NCBI GenBank assembly: GCA_000727475.1
Contig: KL647288.1
Coordinates: 10,198,732 to 10,262,731, forward strand
DNA: 64,000 nucleotides
From: Sarcocystis neurona
Lineage: Eukaryota; Apicomplexa; Conoidasida; Eucoccidiorida; Sarcocystidae
Direction: 5' to 3'
The position numbers and the translations under genes were made by a program. Positions within the stretch are counted from its first letter, which is position 1. Each line of letters opens with the position of its first letter. The notes beneath the pieces were generated by a model. The model saw only the letters and a program-made list of their open reading frames with translations. It did no database searches and was not told where the DNA came from. Below, one piece after another: positions 35,018-46,023 of the stretch.

Positions 35018-38000
35018 TTGATATCTCCTGTCGTCCTTCAGTAAACAGCGGCGCTCTCCTTGAGCATTGAAGCATGCGCATCGATACCTATTTGTGTTGT
35101 CCGTCATGCGTGGTGCAATTACTCCTAAGTACTCATGTCTGACGATATATATCCGCTCATCCACCTGTTCTACGTTGTCGGCATCTGTTAATCTTTTGGA
35201 ATAAAAGGCTTCCCACAACGGACCACTGCAGAAGAACAAGAAAGAACGCTCTGACGCTCATCAAATGCAGTGTGCCCTACTGCAGCCGATCTGCTACGTG
35301 ACACACCTACGAATTAGTCTCACCTGTTGACGCCGCACGCACCCTAGATGTTATACGCTGCTCAAGTACGCTCCAGTAGTGCTTCGTGTGCGTGCCTGAA
35401 AGATGAGAAATTCTTGCGCTTGTGACGAATTGATGAGGAAAAGCTTGATTCAAAGCGGCAGCATATCCCGTGCAGCTCAAAAAGGCGTGTAGGAGCGGTC
35501 TGCATCACTTGTAGACGATGTAGACCTGCCCTTCTTTGAAGTATACGTACGTGGCAACCACGCGGTGTCGGGGCCCTGTTTTTTCCCGACGGATACTAAG
35601 TTGACAACGTCCATCACCCCTGTCAGAATTGTAACGATTATGGCTGGGCCTGTTCTCGCTGAGCAGGTCTAGATGGTATGCTTCTGTATTCAGCTGCGTA
35701 GATTTCTACCAGGCGGCTGGCAGAGTCTGAGTAGAAGTATTGTCTTCTAAATTGTATTTGCGTTGTTTCTGAGTTGCAGATTTGAAAGAACTATCTGCTG
35801 TGGAGCTTCTCACACGAATCACGAATGGCGTGAGCAACTAAGTGTTCCAGTAAAAAGATTAACGCTTTCGACGGATCTAGCTGCTCTTTTTCCTTGCGAT
35901 GCTAACGGCACGAGCAATCTTACCGGGTGGGCGGACGGAAATCATGTGCGCCCAGCCATATATTCTCGTAGACGGAGATATATATCTGAACTGACGGGAA
36001 GCACCGTACGCCCATTCACATACACTGTTACAGAGAGGAGTACGATTTTATCCTACTGCACCTTTGTGTGTCCCTGTGTGCACCGTTAGGCCTTAAGAAT
36101 CCGACCAGCTAGTGCGGACACCCAGTTTTGTTTGCACAACTGACGGAGAAAGGCTACTGCTCACAACCACTCGGGTGTTGTAAAAGGTCACACAGCTTGT
36201 TTGGTATGGCTGCAAACAGAAGCACGTCATCTGCGTGTGTCGTAACAAATTACACAGAGGCCTAATCGTGCGTGCGCGTACCTCCAAATTCGTGTAGACG
36301 CCCCTACGGACGTGTCCCTAGGAAGACACACACATGCTCATATGTCTGCGGCCTTTGAGAATATGCAAGGGCTTCGACGTGTAATACACCTTATGAAAGA
36401 TTCGCATATATCACTGTCCCCGTGACAACCCTACCGCGTTGAAACTGTCTCACGCACGTGCCAAGTCTCGGCTTCGACAAAAAGTATCGAGGCGGTGTTC
36501 TCCGGTGCTTCCTGTACACATCGGCTCCAAGGCCAGAAAAGCTCCGTTCCCTCCTACCCCTACTACACGTATGTACGGACGCAGAAGGATCAGTTGTGTC
36601 TCATCACACCGTTGCAGTGCGAGTCACTGTGGGTGGGAGGGCACTAGCACATAACAGTGTGGGGCAGACTTGCTTTCCTGTCATTTTGCAGGAGCTTCAG
36701 AGTGCTAAGTACGCGTGATGACGCGTGCGAACGCGAGGCGTTTTGACGCCTGTGGTCAGTTTTCAACGAAAAGTGCCACCGCGCATCAAGCGCGGCTGCC
36801 TTCAGGCTGTAATGAGGTCTGGACAGGTCGTGAGCTGTTATTTGTGATACTTTGTTAGGACAGTGAACGACCGTTTGTCTGCGTTGTAAGCGCGAGACTG
36901 CAAGCATCTCGGACTTTTAGTCAGTCTCTGATGAGTCTGCTGGAGTTAGACACTTCGAGATGTTTCGACACAGTGAAGCTGAGCACACCAACAAGAGATG
37001 GCACGAGTGTCACTCTTGAGAGGTGTATACGGTCGTGCAACAATGGCGGTACTGCCTGCAGACGTACGTGTGTATGTGGGTATGTGAGCATTTGTGAGAT
37101 ACGCCTCCATATCTGAGAGGTGTAGACAAACTACGGCGCAGCAGCACCGACGGCCGGTGTCACCGTGTGAATGCGTTGTGTCAGACGCCACGGATTCTCA
37201 GGACAGCTGTTGTGCAACCATATATATGTACCTTATTATGTATCCAAGCAAGTGTACCCATACAGTGGTATGCAAGTAGATTGAACGTGTCTTGTACGCA
37301 GCACTTTTCTAGTTCGTCAATCCTACAGTAGCAGCACTCCAACGTAGGAGCCGCGAGAAGCCTACGAACGGCACCAGAATCAGGCACAGTTTATCAAAAT
37401 TCCCTACACGACCTTTGCTTTGGTCTGTATGCGGCACTTCAAATTAAGGATGCGGTGCAGTACACGAGTACTCTAGGGGCACCGTCCCGGCGCAAGGCCT
37501 CCCCCAAAATGATATGGTCGTGTCTTTTCTACTGGACCATCATAAGCAGCCTCTGCAGACTTTGGCGATGGAATCTCATCGCAAAACAACTGCTAAGCAC
37601 AACGTCACGGGACGGAGACACTGCGCGAATCCTTCAGTTTCCTTGCACTGCTGAGAAAGCGGATGACAGCATTTGTGAGACACGTGATCACTGCAATGCA
37701 CGAAGAAATCGAGACGAGCAAATGCGTGTGTATACAGGTGTGCACATGCGGACACACGTACACCGATGAGTAGAAGCAATCATTATCAAGAATTACTGTG
37801 AATTCGTCTTTGACTGCTACCGGAATACCTTGTTACACAGGAACGGCCCGAGACACAGAAACGCGACGGTACGACTGCAGACACCACCAGAAAATGTGAG
37901 GCGTGCCACCTACCAATTTGCTGGTGGTTCCGTCCACCAGATACATCGCTTGTTTGCTTATTCGAGCAAAGTTTGTCAGCTGTACATCACGTTCGATGCA

Positions 38001-38746
38001 CCTGGGAAGTACGGAAGGCAAATGAGCCTGCCTCTGCGGTGGAAATGCTGTGGTAACGACCGTCCAGAAGCCGCCCTTCCAGCCTACAGGATTCTCTAAT
38101 CAGCACGCTCGCGTCCAGTTGTGCTTCGCTGACGTCCGGGTGCACTCAACCACGTCCCCCCTGGCTGTACACCACTTACGAGTGGCACTACGAAAAAGGC
38201 CGCTTTCCGTGTTGCTGCTGGTTGCTCGTAAGCCAGCGGTAGTCTCATGCAGCGCGACGCTTGACATTACACTGCTTGCCTGCCTACTGAAGCAGAATCT
38301 ATTTCTGGCAATATGTCAATCTGATACACTTTAACGTGATTAGGCATGCAGTCAGCCGCAACAAGGGTGCTTTGTCACATCTACCGGTACGGGCGCCTTC
38401 CTTGTATCCGCTTTGCAGAGTGGGTTTCTCGTGAGATGTGGCTTTTTTGTCATTCTCCGTAACGTGCCGCTGTCTGTGGTCACCAAGGCTAAAACGCCAC
38501 TAATCACCTGTCACTGCTCACAAATTACATTGTGTTTTAACAACGATGTCTCGTCACCGCTTGCAGTGTATAGTTTCATCCGTGATACAGTGTGTGTAGG
38601 GTTCTGCTGACCGTGTTGGACCCGTTCCAGCATATAAAGTTTACCCAGTTGGCGCACCTGTTCTAGCTACTGCCTGTTTCAGATTTGGTACCTGCTTCAA
38701 CTCTGCTCTCTGCTGCAGATTCGCTAACCGTTCCAACTACTGCCCC
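35018..38746. other. no supported gene; start of the feature-poor segment
   Basis: The sequence has balanced composition, with no CAG runs and no satellite. Open stretches are short and without codon-like composition. Two are noted: 35,778-36,080 plus (after GTTGTTTCTGAGTTGCAG) and 37,830-38,095 plus. Neither has a paired donor or a recognised domain. Confidence 0.45.
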
Positions 38747-40057
38747 TCAGCCGCCGCCGCTGCCTGGTGCCGAGTTCTGCCTTGCCCCGCGTCTTGCGTA
38801 CGCACGAACTCCCAGGAACGCGGCGGCAACTGCTGCGAGGGGCAGGACGACTTTCGCAAACATTCTAGCAAAGTGAGTGTGGCGTCGCGGTTCGCGCGCT
38901 GGGCTCGTTAACCGCGACATTGGGTGTCTTCTCGACCGGGAGACAGACCTGCTCGGGGCTCCTGGAGCCCCGTCAGTTTTTCGCCACGATGTTCCTGGTG
39001 CGCGGCTGCCCGAGCGCATCGTGTGGGACAAGTGCTGCAGACTTCTGAAACTCACGTCCCCAGCAGTACCAACTCGTTTTGTGCTGGATCTCCTCCTTGT
39101 ACCGCTGGTCGCTCTCCCTTCTATGTCGCTCTCCTCCGGCTGCAGCCAATATCGCTCGTTCCCGCCACCACCTTCCATCGCAGTGGGTGTTTGACCAGTG
39201 TTCAACTCTTTCTCCCCGCCTTCATCACCACCCCATGGAATACTGGGGGGCAAAGTTTGCTCGTAATCTATCCCATCCACAGAAGGTGCCGGATGACTGA
39301 AGTGCGCTTCCCCTTCCGGTGCTCTTTCGTAATTCTCTCCAAGATCCGGTGCTACACGTGACTCACTCATTCGGCCGCCTTGGCTTATCCCCTCCTGTCC
39401 CATGGTAGCAGGTTCGTCCAGTCCTTCGGGAAAATACGAAGACGTAGGTGCGTTTAGAGGGGTAGCTGGTCCGTCGACCGCCTCCGAGAGGTACACAGGA
39501 GACGTCGGTTCGTTTACGGCATGTGAAAACTCTTCACTTCCTGGCGCGGCATCTTCAGCGATGGCAGGTTCGTCCACATTGTAGTTTTCAAGCAGCGCGC
39601 GGTCTTCGGGTGGCAGTCTCACCCGAGAGGGTGCTTGACGAGCCGGACTTTCTCGGCCTGCCCCACCTTCCCGGCGGCGGATGAAACGCCGTGAACTACC
39701 CATACCCATGCCGTGTCCTTCCTTCGTGCCCCTTTCACAGGCGGTACCCGTAACATCTTCACACTCAGGGGTTTCGCCCTCCACTGTTATTCTCTCCTGG
39801 GGCAGCACCTCTCCGATGGTCGGAGTGTTCTCCTCTCCTTGAGCACGGTTCATCTGAATACTGTCGTATGTCGCTGCCGCCGCGAATGCGACCGAAGACG
39901 GGGACGGCGGAACAGTACGAAGTACGAGAATACTAGCAATCCAGAAAAAGAGCAGGAAAAGGCCTTGTGCCTTCACAGAGCAAATGTGAAAGCAACGATT
40001 CCCGCAGCAGCCCAAAACCTGCTGGAAGTCAGCAGGCCAGATACGATCCCGCGCCAT
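38747..40057 (-). CDS. intronless protein with N-terminal anchor and C-terminal transmembrane segment
   Basis: The ATG at 40,057 sits in a strong context (ACCATGG) and opens a 436-residue frame. An upstream ATG at 40,186 in the same frame would add 43 less typical residues. About residues 29-50 form a hydrophobic stretch (GLFLLFFWIASILVLRTV), either a recessed signal peptide, perhaps cut near SSVAFA/AAAT, or a signal anchor. The middle is acidic, Pro/Ser/Glu-rich and disordered-looking, with repeated DEPA, NEPT and DGPAT-type words. The C-terminus has a basic stretch, a second hydrophobic segment (VVLPLAAVAAAFLGVRAYA) and a short basic tail. This layout resembles secreted or membrane dense-granule/rhoptry-type coccidian proteins, but that is inference and no family is recognised. 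There are no neighbours within 3.7 kb downstream or 6 kb upstream. Confidence 0.8.
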   Translation of the reverse strand: MARDRIWPADFQQVLGCCGNRCFHICSVKAQGLFLLFFWIASILVLRTVPPSPSSVAFAAAATYDSIQMNRAQGEENTPTIGEVLPQERITVEGETPECEDVTGTACERGTKEGHGMGMGSSRRFIRRREGGAGRESPARQAPSRVRLPPEDRALLENYNVDEPAIAEDAAPGSEEFSHAVNEPTSPVYLSEAVDGPATPLNAPTSSYFPEGLDEPATMGQEGISQGGRMSESRVAPDLGENYERAPEGEAHFSHPAPSVDGIDYEQTLPPSIPWGGDEGGEKELNTGQTPTAMEGGGGNERYWLQPEESDIEGRATSGTRRRSSTKRVGTAGDVSFRSLQHLSHTMRSGSRAPGTSWRKTDGAPGAPSRSVSRSRRHPMSRLTSPAREPRRHTHFARMFAKVVLPLAAVAAAFLGVRAYARRGARQNSAPGSGGG

Positions 40058-43000
40058 GGTACGACTTCTTCGACACGTTACGTCCAGCGTATCATCTGCA
40101 GTGAAGCGCGGAGGGGGTAGACTGTAGCGCCGGCACGACGACGGACGTAGTAGCACCGTACTCAAATTCACAAAGACGCTCAGCACTGGAGGTCGTTATG
40201 AGTACGGCAAGTTGATTCAGTGCGGGGGAGCCCGTGGGCCAGACTGTCCAAATGGATGCACCGTTGCAGCACAACGAAGAGAGCGCCTCCGCGCAAAATT
40301 ACGGCTGACAACTGCAGAGTGGTACTGTACCGCAGAAGTCACCTTCTTCTATAGAATCCTCATGCGGGTATAATTGCGGTGCACAAGCGAGGAAGAGAAA
40401 AAGCACTATGCGCCGAACGTAGCGCACACACGTCCCCGTTTACGCAGATGAGCCTTGGGGTCGCTGGTACGGAACTGAAAACGATCAACCGAAGCCGACT
40501 GTCAAGCCATCCGCTCACGGGTACGCGCGAAACGGTGGAGGCTGTGTGTGCCACCCAGGCTCGACGCCGCGTGAGGCTACAGGCGGTCGCTGGAGCCCAA
40601 CCCCACCGCCAGCACTCGAGGAAAGCACCATGAGCTGGTGCTACATGACGGGGTGGGGTTGATGGTTGGTTTGTGGGGTAGCTGGTACTGTGACTCGTAT
40701 GTAGTCTTCGAAGTGCGCTGTTGACTACTAGCTAGTTGACTTCAATACACCTGCCTCGTTGGTGCCAATCACCTTACTTAATTTGGAAAGATAAAGTACA
40801 TCCACCCCGACGTTGTCCGTGCAAAGCCAGAGAGCCACACCACGCGTACGATTGCTACGGAAACAACCACCAGTTGGTCTGCGTGCCCGGAAGTGAGAAG
40901 GGCGACACACAGCACGCGCCTATTGAGCCGTTGAGTCCGCCATGGCATGCTGACGCAGGACTAATTCACTGCTCGTGTGCATCATGTGCCGTATCCTGGA
41001 AGACCGTCTGTGATGTAACAGGAAACCGCACGAAGAGGGTAAGTCAGTAAAACGGCGGGAACGGCAACCCAGGCCAGCTACAAGCCGCCGGTCGGAGCAA
41101 CGAGATCAATCGCAAACTCAGTCCAGGAGCACGGTTAGTTCGCAGGTGGTGGGATCTTACAGTTGCTGTATGTGCGTGCTTTGATGGGGTGCTGGAGTGT
41201 CTGCGTGGCAGGACTGCCGCAGCTACAGTCATGCAAATGGAAGGAAGTCCGTTTCAGTATAAAATTGCAGTAAACTTCCCTCAGCTTCATCTATTCCTGT
41301 ATATGAATCACTCACACATGCAGCAGTATTGTGCTGTCCAGTTTTCTTATCCGGGTCTCCACTCGATAAGAAGCCTCAAAGAAACAAGGCACAAAAGGGT
41401 TTCAGTTCCCGCGTACACGGCATGCGCAACGGGTGCGAGAGTTCTTTTCCGCCCTTTATTTTTTGTCTACAGTGGCGAGCGTGTCTGCAGGGGAACACGG
41501 TAGAATCGCCATGAGAGCCTCTGAAGCTGTACAGTGTTGATGCCTGGAAGAAATGGTCTTCTAGTCTCGTGCTGAAAACGAGGCGTTGTCTTTTCTATGG
41601 CAATAGCACACTACCATGCACGTACGCAACTGGCTGAGCCGGCCTGCGCATGACGTGCCGGCTGCTATGCTTACGAGAGGATGCTTCTGAGGAAACAGTA
41701 GGGGAACGGTGGAGTGGATTTGTATTTGGCGAACAGTTAACGATCGTACTTACGAGCAGCACTTCTCTCTTAGGCTCTCTAGGACTGGCACACCGGCATG
41801 CGGGGATGCGTGTAGGATTTACCACACCGCGTTATCCCTCTGGTCTGTATACTCGCCGAAGCAGACTTGAACACGTAACGGTTGTCATACCGGCGTATGA
41901 GACGGGAAAAGAAGACAGTACGCGCTCTCCGGCAAATTTTGGTCACAGAGTAGCCATTCTGCAACGCTCGTTGTGTGAATCGAACATGTCTCCTGCTAGG
42001 GTGGCGACGCAGCACTCTCAGACCTCAGCGTGGCCTGCCTTGCTGAGGCAATCGTGCGAGATGCAGAAACGAAGGCACTGATGCGCACAATCTCCAGCCC
42101 CGCCACACAAGAAAGAAACAAGTTGCTATCAACCAGCGGATGCAGCTCGCGCGAGTGAGTCACCATATGTTCAAGATGTAAAATGAAATTTTACGCTGCA
42201 CACAAATGTGGCCGAAGGGTGCGGTCTGCGACCGCTTACAATCACTGCAGTTCCTGCAAACCGCGTGGACGACGAAACTACCGAAGATCCAGCTGAGCGT
42301 CCAGCAAACGTTTTTTGTATGCACATGAATCATCCATTAGGACAGCTTGAAACCGTCCTACCCGAGCGCACGCGTAACGATATGCACCGCTTGAGAGGAT
42401 GCAAGCGGGAAAATGTGAAAGGAGCCACGCAACGAGGCAAGTAAGAATCTTTCACCTGTGGTTGTGATCCCCTCTTTCATACCTTAACTGAAGCCAGGGT
42501 GACAACAGAACACCTCTGAATCTGTATGTGTACCTACGCGGGCGCACGTCCTTGGTAAACGGCAAACCCGCACGAGTGCCCTCAGGTAATGGTTAATGGG
42601 AAAACTGAGGAGGACGCAGCTACTGTGGTATACCTGGACGGTGCCGTCTTCTTCACTCGGCCTGCACATCCGTCTCATGCTTCATGTATGAAGTCGTGTT
42701 GTACGTATCATATGGATTTCTGTTGAGAAGTACACGTTCACGTAAGCAAGGAATTTGCTAGCTGACTGTGACGGTTATGCAAAACCACATAGCTGGTGTG
42801 CAAGTGGAAAGGCCTACTTTTTGTCGCTCAGCCGTGAACGATTAAAGCTGATCTGCAGTAAACAGGATGGAAGACGATGTGGCCCGCCGTAGTGGCGAGT
42901 CTGTGTCTGTACGTATGGCAGAATTCCATTATGTACGAGCATTTGCGTGCTTGGCCCGTGAAACGGCACTGAGACTAGGGCAACTCGGGCAGCGAGGAAA

Positions 43001-46000
43001 CGATTTTTCTCTTTCCTACTCTTTCTCCCCATAGTATGTACGCGTGTATGTTATACTGTGCGTCCCTGCAGACCAGTTAAGACGCATGCATGCCCGAGCT
43101 CATGTATGCACCTGCATGTAATACACTTAGAAGCGAAACGTGCGCTAAGTCGGCACCTTTTCCGGTGTCTGCGCGCCTTGGAGAGGTAATCGTGCGTCAC
43201 TGGTTGACTGAGGGCGATTCAATTTTCGTCGGAGCCTCTAGAGACCTACCGACGCTTGCGGTTACCTTCCCGTGGGCAGCGCGGCTGAAGAAAAACTACT
43301 CCCTCTTCGTGGGAATATTCAATGTTTACAGGGGACACGACCGCAGGTGCCAAGTCACCAGCCGCGCAGAAAACGCCGGGAGGCGCAGCTACTACAGAAG
43401 GCTCGTCTCCATGTAGGACATTTTAACCACGAGCACTTAATCGTGGAAGCTGTGGCTGAAGACCTGTGTCCATTTTACTGTGACTCAACGCCAAACACTG
43501 TACAGCAGAATGTCATTCTTGCAGTTGGCAGAGACAGACTAACTCGAGCCGCTACTTGAGAATCTATCGAACCAAATACACATATATGAGCGTTTTATTG
43601 CAGGAAATTTTTCGCTCGTACACTGGAAACAAGCACCAGAATGCCCGGCGACAAGGTGGCACTCTAGCGTCGTACGTGTGAATCATGCTGGATTCCATGG
43701 ACAGCTTAACACCTGCACGTCGGATGCCCTTAGACGAGCTTATCAGAATTAAGTGTGGCAATTTTCCACAATCAAATGTAGGCATCCAAGGCGTCGGAGC
43801 CACACCTGAGATACATACATACGTATGCATACGTATCCATATACACGTATACACGTACATGTATATATATATGTACATATATATATATATGTACGTGTAT
43901 ACGTGTACATGGATACGTACGTATATATATGCATACGTCCACATACATACGTATACACGTTCTACCCATGTGTACGTATAGGCGTTAGTGTTCTCTTTTT
44001 CCAGTGCGCGTGGTGGACACACAACCGCGCACAGATCTCCACGCTAGTCCTGCGTCGTATTTCTGAACCAGAAACCCTGCTGTTAAAGTGCAGTGCACCG
44101 TCGGTCCCCTATGGGCCTCTGGAGATATACGCATCCCTCTGCGGCACACAATAGCGGAAAATCCTATATGAATGCGGATAGCGTGCGTCTTCGATGCGCT
44201 GTGCTGGTAGAAGAAAGATCAGTCGGCAATACGAACCGCGAACCACCGCGTGTACACGTTGCTGTAGCAGAAGGCTGCGTCGGCCATATCAATCAACAAG
44301 CAGAACGTTGCCACGCTGCTGATTCCTAATCTAAAACTTTCGAGGTGTTGCACTTCAGAACTTGTGAGGTATACACTATCGTAGACTTGTGTCCAATTTT
44401 GGTGTGAACATTGCATCTAAACTCGGTGGCAGTTGATGACAAGAAATGATTGGCTCTTGGAGGTCTACCGCGAGAAACCCCCAAACTCTGTCGCGATATC
44501 ACTAGGGCGAAGAGCCTTACATGAGCGTCATAGAATTACAACAAGTGTACGCGTAGAACTGTAGTTTGCCCTCTTACATTAGTGGTTATCTCGGAAAACC
44601 AAAAGCGTGAAACGCCCTACATACTGCTACACCCCGCTGGTCTGGTCTTCCTGCGGAAGAAATGCCAGGAACGACAAGCCTTTCTCTCGCTATTCAGTTT
44701 TTGAAAAGTGCACGCACCGAGAAATGCGACATCATGCATATCAGGCGCGCACTCACCACCAACACCTACATGTTTAGTGGATGCACACGTTGGACTGTCC
44801 AACGTCGAAAGGACTACTCATAAGTGGACAAATAACTCAACCAATCACTGTCGTAGTTCCGAAGAAATGTTTTGCTGCGCGTGCTGAGACGGCGACCGCA
44901 AAAAATTCAGACTCAAGACGAGACACAATCGTAGGCAGACCCCTATCCACGGCATTCTACAGCCGCGACTGCGCTCGAAAAGGGGCGCTGAAAACCCCGC
45001 TACTCAGCATAGCCCGTCTGCGTCCCCTAAACTTCACCACCGCGACGAAAAAGTGCACAGTGGTTTTTTTTTCAGTGCGCAGCACCGGCGACTGCTCCTG
45101 CCATCGCAAGTGCATCTGCCGACTGCTAAGTGGCAGCCATAAGCAACAGCCCCGTCATTCGTTCCCTGCATAAGAACAGCAGAATCCACCGCCTTACCAA
45201 TTCATCTCCTCTAAGCGCTTCTCTTGTGGCACTGCGGCCCTGTTACTGCATGCGAGGATTCAAGTGTCGCCGCCGTCGCTACGCTGGCGCCGCTCCGCTG
45301 GCGAGAATAGTCTACCTTACGAATACACTTTACTCGAGGAGACCTAGTGGAAACGAATGTGTAACTGTTCCAGCCTATTCGTGAAAAAAAGAGTTAACCG
45401 CTTCTTTGCATTCGAGCCCCGGCGAGTCTTCCTCTCTGCGCAGGGAACACGCCTTTACCCAGCGGTTTACACACCTTTGTATGCTTGTCTAACCTAACCC
45501 ATAAAGATGCTGCGTATGAATACACGCGTGACGGTGCAAACGCCTGCTGATGTATTCCCTCCTGTGCAGAAGGCCGATGAGGGCGTCTCCGCTGCTGCGT
45601 CGCTGTGCAAGTGCACATGTCTACCGCAAGCACTTAGGCTGCTGCAAACACACCCACGCGCGTCAGGACCCACTGCATTCCTTGTGCCGTTGTTGCCTTA
45701 TACACGCTCGGCTACTATTCCATTAATACTCACCTGCCTGCAGATTCCCGCAACCCCACGCTGCGGCGCACTTCTTTCTACCTCTGCTTAACATATGCAC
45801 ATATACACAGCCACTTTTAGAAACAACAACGTGGAGTGTGTCTTCATCCACCTCCGCACATGTATTAAGCCGTGCTCTGTACACATCGACGTTCTGCCTC
45901 AAGTGATTCCTTTTTTCCGGCCGTTTTTTACCACGCCGCTCAGTACCGTAATCATACGGACTGCTAGCGTGTCGGCCTGAAAAGCGACGACATCTCCGCG

Positions 46001-46023
46001 GAAACAAGCGCACGTCGTAGAGA
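40058..46023. other. no firm gene in 6 kb; scattered short open fragments
   Basis: The sequence is of ordinary composition with one AT-rich hairpin (43,831-43,918). Several short plus-strand frames contain a recurring V(T/S)V..PAY-like peptide (41,399-41,416; 41,869-41,899; 44,842-44,864; 45,361-45,380), and one fragment (43,251-43,370) looks like the end of a beta-sandwich surface-antigen domain. None has start, stop and splice signals I can assemble. They may be exons of an unrecognised gene or decayed copies. Confidence 0.35.
43831..43918. repeat. 88-bp near-perfect inverted repeat (hairpin)
   Basis: The 30-base arm at 43,831-43,860 is the reverse complement of 43,889-43,918 with a single mismatch. 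The 28 bases between are alternating TA around GTAC and are largely self-complementary, so almost the whole 88 bp can fold or extrude as a cruciform. The word GCATACGT also recurs in mirrored positions outside the arms. Confidence 0.88.
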
